Source: Candidatus Hydrogenedentota bacterium
GTDB taxonomy: Bacteria > Hydrogenedentota > Hydrogenedentia > Hydrogenedentales > CAITNO01
Direction: 5' to 3'
NCBI GenBank assembly: GCA_012730045.1
Contig: JAAYBR010000143.1
Location: 90,785 to 154,784 of the forward strand
DNA: 64,000 nt
Shown: piece after piece, positions 48,051 to 55,754 of the stretch
Position numbering within the stretch: position 1 is the stretch's first letter
Layout of the letters: each line of letters begins with the position of its first letter
Made by a program: the position numbers and the translations under genes
The notes under the pieces: model-generated
The model's input: the letters and a program-made list of their open reading frames with translations, nothing else
Told to the model about the DNA's origin: nothing
The model's database searches: none

Positions 48051-50234
48051 ATGAGCCCGAAGAAACTCATTCCGTTCCTGGTCGTCCTGCTCGTGCTCGC
48101 GGGGCTGGTCGCGTGGCGGAAAGCGTCCGAGAAGAAGCCTGGAACCATCGTGGAGCAGGTGAAGCTGGAGACCCTGGCGGGTGACTCCCTGAAGGCGGAG
48201 GACATCGCCCGCGTGGAGCTGTACGCCGGGTCCAAGCCCGAGGAGAAGGTTGTCCTCGCCAAGGAGGGCGACGCCTGGAAGATCGCCTCCCTGCACAACG
48301 CCCCGGCGGACAAGGAGGCCGTGGACAAGTTTGTGAAGAGCCTGGTCGGCCTCAAGGGCGAGTTCCGCGCCACCGCCGAGGGCGACGATAAACTGGCCGC
48401 CTTCGAGCTGAAGGACGACCAGGCGTTCCACGCCAAGGGATACAAGGACGGGTCGGACGCCCCCGCCTTGGACGTGCTGGTCGGAAAGACCGCCGACTTC
48501 CGGACGGTGTTCATCCGCAAGGCGGGGGACTCCCGCGTGCATGTGGAGGGCACCAACCTCAAGCGCGACGCCGGGGTGACCGATTCCGGCGACACCGCGG
48601 CGCCCAAGCCCACCAAGTGGCTCAAGACCGAACTGCTCGCCCTGGACAAGACGAAGATCACCCGCGTGGCCCTGACCCTGCCGGACAAGGAACTGGTCTT
48701 CGAGCGGCATGAGAAGCCCGCGGCAGAGGCGCCGCCCGCCGAGGCGGAAAAAGCCGAGGGCGGCGAGGCCGCCCCGGAGGCGCCGAAGGCGCCCGAGTAC
48801 GAGTGGAAACTTGCGTCCGGCGGCTTCGACCAGAAATTCTCCAACATGGAGCTGGAGACCCTGCTGGGCCGTTTCACGAACCTGACGGTCACCGACGTGG
48901 CCGACCCCGCCAAGAAGGCCGAGATCGGCTTCGAGCCGCCGCAGTACAAGGCGGTGATCTCCGTCGAGGGGCAGGACGACGTGGTGCTGCTGGGCGGCCG
49001 GACCGCCCCGGGCCAGAACGCCTATGTCCAGGTGGGGACCGCCGGCGACGCGCTCATCTACGAGATGAACAAGATCAACTTCGAGCAGGTGTTCATCAAG
49101 GGCGCGCCCATGTTCACCCTGCCCGCGCTCACGGTGGCGAAGGAAAAGGCCGCCCGCGTGGAGGTGACCCAGCCGAACGGCAGGGTCGCCGTGGCGCAGG
49201 CCGACGGCGCATGGTCCCTCACGGAGCCCGTCTATGAGCTGGAAAAACAGCAGCTCACGGCGGACAACCTGGTCAACACGGCGGTCGCCCTGAAGGCCGT
49301 GGACTACGCGGACGGTGTCCAGGACGACGCCTCCTTTGACAAGACCGTCCTCATCGAGAGCCCCGACGGCAACCACACCATCCGTCTGGGCGGGCCGTCC
49401 AAGTGCATCGAGGGTGTCTACGCCCGCTTTGACGACAACCCCGCCACGCTGGTCGTGTCCAAGACCGACGCGGCCAAGCTCCTCGCGCCGGCCCGTGACT
49501 ATTACGTCATGGCCGTGCTGGGCGGACGGCTGGACGATGTGAACCGCATCGAGTTCGCCGGCGACGGCGGCCCCTTCGCCGTGTCCAAGTCCGGGGAAAC
49601 CTGGAGTCTGGAAAAGGGCGGTGCGACCACCCCCGTGCCGAACGACATGGTGGAGGACTTCCTGTCCACCGCCCGCGGCTTCCAGCTGGCGGGCCCGGTG
49701 CCGGGACAGCCGGCTGTTCTCGAAGGCGCGGCGTTCTCCGTGGTGTGCCGCAATGCGGACGGCACGGCGGCGTCGCTGGAGTTCGGCCCCGAGACGGAGG
49801 GCCGCCAGAAGGTGGTCTTGGGCGGCGCGTCCACCCTCTTCGACGCGGAGGCCCCGGTGGTGGCGCAGTTGCGGGAGGCGCTGAACACGCTGGCAAACCC
49901 GCCCGCCCCCGAGCCTGAGCCCTTGCCGGAGACCCAGCCGATGCCCGCCGCCGCAGCTCCGGCAGCGCCCGCGCCTTTGCCCGAGATTTCCCACGAAATC
50001 GTGGAAATGCCCACCGAAGCCGCGCCTGCGGCGGCTGCGGAAGCGCCTGTTGCGGCTGCGGAGGCGCCTGTTGCGGCTGCGGAGGCGCCTGTTGCGGCCC
50101 CGGTGCCCGAAACCGCGCCTGCGGCGGCTGCGGAGGCGCCTGTTGCGGCCCCGGCACCCGAAGCCGCGCCTGCGGCGCCCGTTGAAGCGGCGCCCGTGGT
50201 GGTGGTTTCCGAGCCCGCCGCGGCCGCGCAGTAG
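48051..50234 (+). CDS. DUF4340-domain protein with Ala/Pro-rich tail
   Basis: The 727-residue product has an N-terminal membrane span (LIPFLVVLLVLAGLVAW) and a large extracytoplasmic region with DUF4340-type repeats (KEGDAWKIASLHNAPADKEA, DGAWSLTEPVYELEKQQLTA, SGETWSLEKGGATTPVPNDM). The last 100 residues are Ala/Pro/Glu repeats from 21-base DNA repeats. DUF4340 proteins commonly follow GldG-like genes and are thought to be part of the same exporter. It lies 27 bases after the fused permease. Confidence 0.8.
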   Translation: MSPKKLIPFLVVLLVLAGLVAWRKASEKKPGTIVEQVKLETLAGDSLKAEDIARVELYAGSKPEEKVVLAKEGDAWKIASLHNAPADKEAVDKFVKSLVGLKGEFRATAEGDDKLAAFELKDDQAFHAKGYKDGSDAPALDVLVGKTADFRTVFIRKAGDSRVHVEGTNLKRDAGVTDSGDTAAPKPTKWLKTELLALDKTKITRVALTLPDKELVFERHEKPAAEAPPAEAEKAEGGEAAPEAPKAPEYEWKLASGGFDQKFSNMELETLLGRFTNLTVTDVADPAKKAEIGFEPPQYKAVISVEGQDDVVLLGGRTAPGQNAYVQVGTAGDALIYEMNKINFEQVFIKGAPMFTLPALTVAKEKAARVEVTQPNGRVAVAQADGAWSLTEPVYELEKQQLTADNLVNTAVALKAVDYADGVQDDASFDKTVLIESPDGNHTIRLGGPSKCIEGVYARFDDNPATLVVSKTDAAKLLAPARDYYVMAVLGGRLDDVNRIEFAGDGGPFAVSKSGETWSLEKGGATTPVPNDMVEDFLSTARGFQLAGPVPGQPAVLEGAAFSVVCRNADGTAASLEFGPETEGRQKVVLGGASTLFDAEAPVVAQLREALNTLANPPAPEPEPLPETQPMPAAAAPAAPAPLPEISHEIVEMPTEAAPAAAAEAPVAAAEAPVAAAEAPVAAPVPETAPAAAAEAPVAAPAPEAAPAAPVEAAPVVVVSEPAAAAQ
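50037..50200 (+). repeat. In-gene 21-bp repeats coding Ala-rich tail
   Basis: Units around GAGGCGCCTGTTGCGGCTGC recur four times, interleaved with variants reading GAAACCGCGCCTGCGG. They encode AEAPVAA-type peptides at the C-terminus of the DUF4340 protein. Confidence 0.7.
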
Positions 50235-50255
50235 AAAAGGAGCATCTGGAGATTT

Positions 50256-50295
50256 GGGGCTGCCGGCGGAAGCGCCGGCGGCCCCTTTCCCGTTT
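50256..50295 (+). terminator. Terminator after the Gld-like operon
   Basis: GGGGC-T-GCCGGCG (50256-50268) pairs with CGCCGGC-G-GCCCC (50273-50285) around a GAAG tetraloop, followed by TTTCCCGTTT. Confidence 0.6.
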
Positions 50296-50326
50296 CTAAG
50301 AGGTGAACCCATCAGGAGACAACCCG

Positions 50327-51433
50327 ATGCAGCACAGAATCCGCCTTTCCGTGTGCGCTGTTGCGGTGCTCTGCGCAGGCCTGGCCGCCGGGGCGCAGGA
50401 GGCGCTTGACCAGTCCCGGCGCACCGCCCTTGTCACCGCAATCGAAAAGGCCGGCCCCGCCGTGGTCACCATCAACACGGTGCAGATCCGCCGGGAACGG
50501 CTCTCGGACCCCTTCTACGACCTGTTTCTTTTCGGGCCCGCCCCCGTGCGGGAGGAGGCGGTGGAGGGCATCGGCAGCGGGTTCATCCTGGACGCCGGGG
50601 GGCACATCCTCACGAACTACCATGTGCTTCAGGACGCGGACGCCATTTCGTCCGTCACCCTGCCCAACGGGAGGCGCCTCGAGGTGGACCTGGTCGGCTC
50701 CGATGAGCGCTCCGACCTGGCTGTGCTGAAAGTGCGCGAGACGGGGGACGCCCCCCTGCCCTTCGCCCCCCTGGGCGATTCGGAGTCCCTGATGACCGGG
50801 GAATGGGTCATTGCCATCGGGAACCCCTTCGGGAACATGATGCGCGACCCGCAGCCGAGCGTCAGCGTGGGCGTGGTTTCCGCCACGCACCGGCGGGTGA
50901 GCCGGGAAATCGGGCAGGGGGAGCGGTTCTACCAGGACCTCATCCAGACCGACGCGGCCATCAACCCCGGGAACAGCGGCGGCCCCCTGATCAACGCCCT
51001 GGGCGAGGTGGTCGGGGTGAACACCATGATTTTCAGCAACACAGGGGGCTATCAGGGGCTGGGCTTTGCCATTCCCGCCAGCCGGGTCCGCCGGATCGTG
51101 GATGAACTCCTCACGCACGGGCGGCGGCGCAGTCCGTGGTTTGGTTTCCGGGGCCAGGCGGTGGAGGAGGTCAGCCCCCATGTGCTCCGCCGTCTGGACG
51201 TCTCCGCAGAGTCCGGCGTCCTGGTGACCGAGGTTTTCCCGGCGTCCGCCGCGGACGAGGCGGGGCTGCAGCCGGGGGATGTCGTGGTGCGGATAAATGG
51301 CGAGGCGGTGGCGCACCCGACGGATGTGGACTTCATCAACTGGGGGCTGTTTGTCGGGGACCAGGCGACCTTCGGCCTGAACCGGGCCGGGAAAGCCCTG
51401 CGCGTGCCCCTCACCGTCCGGGAATACCGGTGA
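50327..51433 (+). CDS. HtrA-family trypsin-like serine protease, one PDZ domain
   Basis: The ATG at 50327 follows AGGAGA; a GTG at 50303 is rejected. The 368-residue product has a signal peptide (RLSVCAVAVLCAGLAAGAQ), a protease domain with H99 (TNYHVL), D130 (RSDLAVL) and S217 (GNSGGP), and a single C-terminal PDZ domain (about 270-365, GVLVTEVFPASAADEAGLQP). It is a DegS/HtrA-like periplasmic quality-control protease. A second, two-PDZ paralogue is encoded at 55755-57173. Confidence 0.88.
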   Translation: MQHRIRLSVCAVAVLCAGLAAGAQEALDQSRRTALVTAIEKAGPAVVTINTVQIRRERLSDPFYDLFLFGPAPVREEAVEGIGSGFILDAGGHILTNYHVLQDADAISSVTLPNGRRLEVDLVGSDERSDLAVLKVRETGDAPLPFAPLGDSESLMTGEWVIAIGNPFGNMMRDPQPSVSVGVVSATHRRVSREIGQGERFYQDLIQTDAAINPGNSGGPLINALGEVVGVNTMIFSNTGGYQGLGFAIPASRVRRIVDELLTHGRRRSPWFGFRGQAVEEVSPHVLRRLDVSAESGVLVTEVFPASAADEAGLQPGDVVVRINGEAVAHPTDVDFINWGLFVGDQATFGLNRAGKALRVPLTVREYR

Positions 51434-51473
51434 GGCCTGAAACCGGCTTCGGGCAAGAAAACCAAACAAACGA

Positions 51474-51502
51474 TTGTATTGCGGGGGTCAAAATGGTAAG
51501 AT
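51474..51502 (+). promoter_or_regulatory. Predicted promoter of perR with possible operator
   Basis: TTGTAT (51474-51479), 17 bases, then TAAGAT (51497-51502). An ACAA-N4-TTGT inverted repeat (51466-51477) overlaps the -35 box and could be a regulator site. Confidence 0.35.
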
Positions 51503-51613
51503 GTAAAACGGTATTGGGATTGGCATGGGCGCGGAAAGGTTCCCTTTCCGCGAAGTGCGCCCGGTCCCGCCGGAAGCGTCTTTCCGGGGACGGGCGCGCA
51601 TGGAGTGAAAGGT

Positions 51614-52033
51614 ATGGAATCCGCCAGCAGACAGCGAAGAATGACCCGGCAGCGCCGGGTGATTCTGGATGAGTTGCGCAGACTGAGCTGCCACCCCTCG
51701 GCTGAAGAACTGCATGGCATTGTCCGCCGCGCCATGCCGGGCATCAGCCTGGGCACGGTGTACCGGAACCTTGACGTCCTCTGGAAGGCCGGGAAGATTC
51801 TCAAACTGGAGGCGCTCGGCGCGCAGACGCGGTATGACGGCGACATCCGGCCGCATTACCATGCGCGGTGCCTTCAGTGCGGCCGGATCGTGGACCTTAG
51901 GCCCCATCAGGTGGCCGGAGTGGGCGACCCGCGCGTTTTGGACGGGATGTTCATGGCCACGGGATGGCGGCTGGATTTCGAGGGGCTCTGCCCCGCCTGC
52001 GCCGGGAATGAATCCGAAGCGGAGGCGTGTTGA
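51614..52033 (+). CDS. perR: Fur-family peroxide regulator PerR
   Basis: The ATG at 51614 has GGAG 8 bases upstream. The 139-residue product has an N-terminal winged helix (LGTVYRNLDVLWKAGKI) and a metal-binding C-terminal half. The five PerR regulatory ligands are kept: H27, D75, H81, H83 and D94 (HPSAEEL, RYD, HYHARC, IVDL). Two CxxC pairs (C86/C89, C126/C129) form the structural zinc site. PerR senses hydrogen peroxide by histidine oxidation and represses defence genes. Ferritin and peroxiredoxin genes follow directly, which supports the call over Fur. Confidence 0.85.
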   Translation: MESASRQRRMTRQRRVILDELRRLSCHPSAEELHGIVRRAMPGISLGTVYRNLDVLWKAGKILKLEALGAQTRYDGDIRPHYHARCLQCGRIVDLRPHQVAGVGDPRVLDGMFMATGWRLDFEGLCPACAGNESEAEAC

Positions 52034-52057
52034 GAAGAAAACTAAGGAGAACGTCCC

Positions 52058-52579
52058 ATGATGAAACCGGAAATGCAGAAAGCCTTCAACGCCCAAATCA
52101 ACGAGGAGCTGTTTTCCTCCTATCTGTATGCGGCCATGGTCAATTACTTTGAGCAGCAGAATCTCAAGGGAATGGCCGCCTGGATGCGCGTGCAGGTGCA
52201 GGAGGAACTCATTCACGCCACCAAGCTTTTCGGGTATGTGCTGGAGAGAGACGGCGCGGTGGAGCTCAAGGCCATCGCCGCCCCCAAGGCGGCTTGGAAA
52301 TCGCCGCAGGAGGCCTGGAAGGCCGCCCTTGCCCACGAACAGCACATCACCGCCTGCATCTTGGACCTGCACGCAAAGGCGGTGGAGCTTAAAGACCCCG
52401 CCAGCACCATATTCCTCGAGTGGTTCGTCACGGAGCAGGTGGAGGAGGAGTCCAACGCCCGCGACATCGTGGCGCAGATGGAGATGGTGAAGGGCGCGCC
52501 GGGCGGCCTGTTCATGCTCGACCGCGAGCTGGGCGGCCGGCCCGCCCCCGCAGGAGGCGGGGCCGCTTCCGCGACCTGA
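52058..52579 (+). CDS. ftnA: Non-haem ferritin
   Basis: The 173-residue product is a four-helix ferritin with ferroxidase ligands E17, E50, H53, E94, Q127 and E130 (NEELFSSYLY, QEELIHA, HEQHITA, TEQVEEE). It oxidises ferrous iron and stores it as mineral in the cytoplasm, limiting Fenton chemistry. AAGGAGA precedes the ATG. It is the second gene after perR, 24 bases apart, and ends in a strong terminator, so perR and ferritin are one transcript. The last 15 residues are a Gly/Ala/Pro-rich extension. Confidence 0.9.
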   Translation: MMKPEMQKAFNAQINEELFSSYLYAAMVNYFEQQNLKGMAAWMRVQVQEELIHATKLFGYVLERDGAVELKAIAAPKAAWKSPQEAWKAALAHEQHITACILDLHAKAVELKDPASTIFLEWFVTEQVEEESNARDIVAQMEMVKGAPGGLFMLDRELGGRPAPAGGGAASAT

Positions 52580-52604
52580 CCCCCACGTTTTTTCCAGGCC
52601 CATA

Positions 52605-52640
52605 CCCCGGCGGAATAATCGCAATTCCGCCGGGGTTTTT
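52605..52640 (+). terminator. Rho-independent terminator after ferritin
   Basis: A perfect 12-bp stem (CCCCGGCGGAAT with ATTCCGCCGGGG), 7-base loop and TTTTT tail. Confidence 0.9.
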
Positions 52641-52741
52641 CAATGCAGTTGGGAGCGGTTCCTGTTAGCTTTCCGGCGAGAGCGCCGTCCCGAAAAACAC
52701 CGCCCGTGCCAGGCGGAACACCACACCCCAGGAGGTTACCC

Positions 52742-53332
52742 ATGAGCGTTCAAGTTACCCAGCCGGCCCCGGACTTCAAGGCCACCGCCGTGATGCCGGA
52801 CAACTCCTTTAACGAGAAGTTCCAGCTTTCCGACTACCGGGGAAAGCACGTGATTCTGTTCTTCTACCCCCTGGATTTCACCTTCGTGTGCCCCTCCGAG
52901 ATTATCGCCTTTGACAGGCGGGTGAAGGAGTTTGAGGAGCGCGGGGTGCAGGTGGTGGGCGTTTCGGTGGATTCCCATTTCACGCACTGGGCGTGGAAGA
53001 ACACCCCGGTCGAGAAGGGCGGCATCGGCAACATCCAGTACCCGCTGGTGTCCGACCTGACCAAGCAGATCGCCCGGGACTACGGGGTGCTGGTGAACGA
53101 GGCCGTCGCCCTGCGGGGCCTGTTCCTGATTGACAAGGAAGGCCTTGTGCGCCATGCCCTGGTCAACGACCTGCCGCTTGGCCGGAGCGTGGACGAGGCA
53201 CTTCGGATTGTGGACGCCCTCCAGTTTCACGAGGAGAACGGGGAGGTCTGCCCGGCGAACTGGCGCAAGGGCGCGGAGGGCATGAAGGCCTCCGCCGAGG
53301 GCGTGGCCGAGTACCTTTCCAAGAATGTTTGA
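52742..53332 (+). CDS. ahpC: 2-Cys peroxiredoxin (AhpC/Tsa family)
   Basis: The 196-residue product reduces hydrogen and organic peroxides. The peroxidatic cysteine is C50 in DFTFVCPSEI, with T47, and the resolving cysteine is C170 in GEVCPANW, marking a typical 2-Cys enzyme. CCAGGAGG lies upstream of the ATG. A terminator separates it from ferritin, so it has its own transcript, but its place next to perR and ferritin suggests shared peroxide control. The reductant (AhpF or thioredoxin) is not encoded nearby. Confidence 0.93.
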   Translation: MSVQVTQPAPDFKATAVMPDNSFNEKFQLSDYRGKHVILFFYPLDFTFVCPSEIIAFDRRVKEFEERGVQVVGVSVDSHFTHWAWKNTPVEKGGIGNIQYPLVSDLTKQIARDYGVLVNEAVALRGLFLIDKEGLVRHALVNDLPLGRSVDEALRIVDALQFHEENGEVCPANWRKGAEGMKASAEGVAEYLSKNV

Positions 53333-53359
53333 CCGGGGCGCCCCGGCGCCCCGCGAAGC

Positions 53360-53395
53360 GGGCCGGACCCATTGAAAGGGCCCGGCCCTTTTTTG
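53360..53395 (+). terminator. Terminator after ahpC
   Basis: GGGCCGG (53360-53366) pairs with CCGGCCC (53382-53388), followed by TTTTTT. Confidence 0.75.
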
Positions 53396-53598
53396 TTTTT
53401 TTTGGAGAAAGGGGGGGAAAAGCGCTTCAGGCGCGCATTTTCTCCGGCCTGCCGGTTGACCGCGAACGGCAAAATGCGATATGCTTTGTTTGTGCGTGCG
53501 TGGTTTCACGGCGGACTGGGCGGCCTCGCGCAAGGCCGTTGGAGTGTGCCAGGGGGTTTTTGTGCGGTGTCGCGCGGCGGGGTTACCCACAGGTTCCA

Positions 53599-54606
53599 GT
53601 GAGCACTTCGAAACTGACAGGACTTGAAATCATTGGCGACGTCATCCGGGAGCACTATGATCTCGGGGAGGTCGCCGTGCCGCGCCAGCTTGAGACGACG
53701 CACCAGCGGCGGCACCGCAAGATGGTTGTGGAGACGTCCCAGGGCTTTTTCATGGCCAAAACCTACCGGAACGACCCCGCATCGGTGGACTCCCTGTATT
53801 TCCAGCACCGTCTCTCGGAGTTTCTCGCGGAGAACGGCCTCCCCGTGGCGAAGATTCGGGCCACCCGGGACGGGAGGACCTTTGTGGTCCAGGACACGTG
53901 GTGCCTGGAGCTGCAGCAGTTTGTTCTCGGGCACAGCATGATGGTGAACGAGGCGACGCTGCAGGTTTCCGGATCGGCCCTGGGCCGGCTCCATCAGGTG
54001 TGCCAGGGGATGCCGGTGCCCCCGCGCGACGCGCGCAAGTGGCGGTTCAGCGAGGTGCCTCAGGAGACCTTCCAGAAGTTCTACGAAATGGCGCTCAAGG
54101 AGCGGGCCGACCAGAAGATCCAGGGGCACTGCAACAACATTGTCCTCTTTCTCCAGCAGGCGAAGGAGGTGCTGAACATTGACAAGCGCTACGCCTTCGA
54201 GACGGGGCTTATTCACGGGGACTGGCACGGGGGCAACCTGCTGTTCGACGGCGACACGCTCAAGGCGATCATAGACCTGGAGTTCGCCGGCGACGGGTGC
54301 TATCTGGAGGACATCTCCTACGCCGTGTCCAACCTCTGCATCCGCACCACCACCAGTCCGGAGAAGATGTCCTTCCGCACGGACAAGCTGCTGGGGGCCT
54401 ATGAGCGGCACCGCGCCCTCTCCTACGCCGAGCGGGTGGCCCTGTATTACGCCGTGGGCGTGAAGCATGTGACCACGGTGTGCTACCAGACGCCCCAGCA
54501 GGGCGGCCGGGTGGCCGGGTACTCCCCCGCCCAGTGGATGGGCATCCTGGACTCCCAGACCCACTGGTTGGGCGAGCAGTCGCGCCGTGCGCGCTGGGGC
54601 GAATAA
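53599..54606 (+). CDS. Aminoglycoside phosphotransferase/choline-kinase-fold protein
   Basis: The GTG at 53599 is used because the frame upstream runs through the ahpC terminator; the exact start is uncertain. The 335-residue product has an N-lobe with MVVETSQGFFMAKTYR and a C-lobe with the catalytic loop LIHGDWHGGNLLFDG (about 208-222) and metal-binding IIDLEFAGDGCYLEDISYA. This is the APH fold seen in CotS-like, homoserine and sugar kinases. The substrate is unknown; antibiotic resistance should not be assumed. Confidence 0.75.
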   Translation: MSTSKLTGLEIIGDVIREHYDLGEVAVPRQLETTHQRRHRKMVVETSQGFFMAKTYRNDPASVDSLYFQHRLSEFLAENGLPVAKIRATRDGRTFVVQDTWCLELQQFVLGHSMMVNEATLQVSGSALGRLHQVCQGMPVPPRDARKWRFSEVPQETFQKFYEMALKERADQKIQGHCNNIVLFLQQAKEVLNIDKRYAFETGLIHGDWHGGNLLFDGDTLKAIIDLEFAGDGCYLEDISYAVSNLCIRTTTSPEKMSFRTDKLLGAYERHRALSYAERVALYYAVGVKHVTTVCYQTPQQGGRVAGYSPAQWMGILDSQTHWLGEQSRRARWGE

Positions 54607-54640
54607 CCCCCCCCCTCTTCGCCCCCTTCCCCTTCCGGCC

Positions 54641-55633
54641 TCAGCGAATGCGCGAATTCTCCGCCGTCTGCCACATGTCGCAGTTTGGCCCGAGGACGCG
54701 CTTGAGGGGATAGGTCAGCTCGTTGAGCTGGGCGATTGCCGCGGGGCCGATGTCCGCCACGGCGCGCAGGTTGCCGAGCAACTGCGAGGGGTTGCGCGCC
54801 CCCAGGACAATGGAGGCGACCCCCGGCTGCGCCACCAGCCAGGAGAGGGCCATTCCCTCCACGGTGAGCCCGACGGCTGCGGCGAAGTCGCGCAGGTCGG
54901 CCACCGTGTCCATCAGCAGGTTTTCGTGGCCGTCCTCGCCGTGCCGCGTGCCGTCGCGGTGGCGGGAGAAGTGGCGGGTGCGGCGGCGCAGCATCGGGAT
55001 GTCCTCAATGGAGGCGTAGCGCCCCGTGAGGAGCCCCTGCATCAGGGGCATGTAGGCCAGCACGGAGACACCGAGGTCCCGGCAGGCCGGGATGACCTCG
55101 TACTCCACGGCGCGGAACAGGAGATTGTAGCCGACCTGGTCGGAAACGGCGCCTCCCCGCGCACACCAGCTTCCCAGGTCCCGGGGGCCGAAGTTGGACA
55201 CCCCGATCTCACGGATTTTTCCCTCGTCGCGCAGGGCATCCAGGGCGGCCCGGGTGTCCTCAAAGGGGACGGTCCTGCTTGGCCAGTGGACCTGGTAGAG
55301 GTCAATGCAGTCGGTGCCGAGGCGGCGCAGGCTGGCCTCGCAGGAGCTGCGCACCCTGTTGGGGGCGCAGTTTTCCGGGGAGACCTTGTCCGCGATGTAC
55401 ACATCCTTTCGGCGGGGTCCCAGCGCCTTTCCCAGGGCCTCTTCGGACGCCCCCGCGCCGTACATTTCCGCGGTGTCGAAAAGGGTGATCCCCCCATCCA
55501 GCGCCACCTGCACCGCCGTCTCCGCGTTCGCGGCGTCGTCATCCCCCCAAAACTCGGCATCGCCGATCTGCCAGGCGCCGAAAGAGACGACCGACACCAT
55601 CCAGTCCGTCCGGCCAAGGCGGCGGTATTCCAT
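54641..55633 (-). CDS. Aldo/keto reductase
   Basis: The start at 55633 gives MEYRRLGRTDWMVSVVSFG, the usual N-terminus; the open frame further upstream is rejected. The 330-residue product has the catalytic set: Asp/Tyr in LFDTAEMYG, Lys in YIADKVS and His in YQVHWP, plus GVSNFG and IVLGARN for NADPH binding. It is an AKR of the YajO/IolS type, lacking the Fe-S tail of the other reductase in this window. Substrate unknown; cytoplasmic. Confidence 0.85.
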   Translation of the reverse strand: MEYRRLGRTDWMVSVVSFGAWQIGDAEFWGDDDAANAETAVQVALDGGITLFDTAEMYGAGASEEALGKALGPRRKDVYIADKVSPENCAPNRVRSSCEASLRRLGTDCIDLYQVHWPSRTVPFEDTRAALDALRDEGKIREIGVSNFGPRDLGSWCARGGAVSDQVGYNLLFRAVEYEVIPACRDLGVSVLAYMPLMQGLLTGRYASIEDIPMLRRRTRHFSRHRDGTRHGEDGHENLLMDTVADLRDFAAAVGLTVEGMALSWLVAQPGVASIVLGARNPSQLLGNLRAVADIGPAAIAQLNELTYPLKRVLGPNCDMWQTAENSRIR

Positions 55634-55704
55634 GGGTTCGGTTCCTTCCAGGGGTTGGCTGTCCCTGGAGATTCTAAGAAAACGCGCGGCCGATTCACAA
55701 GAAC

Positions 55705-55736
55705 GCGGCGCGGCATCCCCGGGGATGCCGCGCCGC
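55705..55736 (-). terminator. Perfect 32-base palindrome, probable terminator of the DegQ-like gene
   Basis: GCGGCGCGGCATCCCC is followed directly by its complement GGGGATGCCGCGCCGC. It lies 19 bases past the stop of the DegQ-like gene. It has no clear T-run, so it may also act as an mRNA-stabilising hairpin. Confidence 0.5.
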
Positions 55737-55754
55737 GGGCGGCCGGGGCCGCCG

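Noticed and set aside
53599-54606. The APH-fold protein as an aminoglycoside resistance gene
   Set aside because: Only the general kinase motifs are visible, and the fold is shared by many housekeeping kinases.
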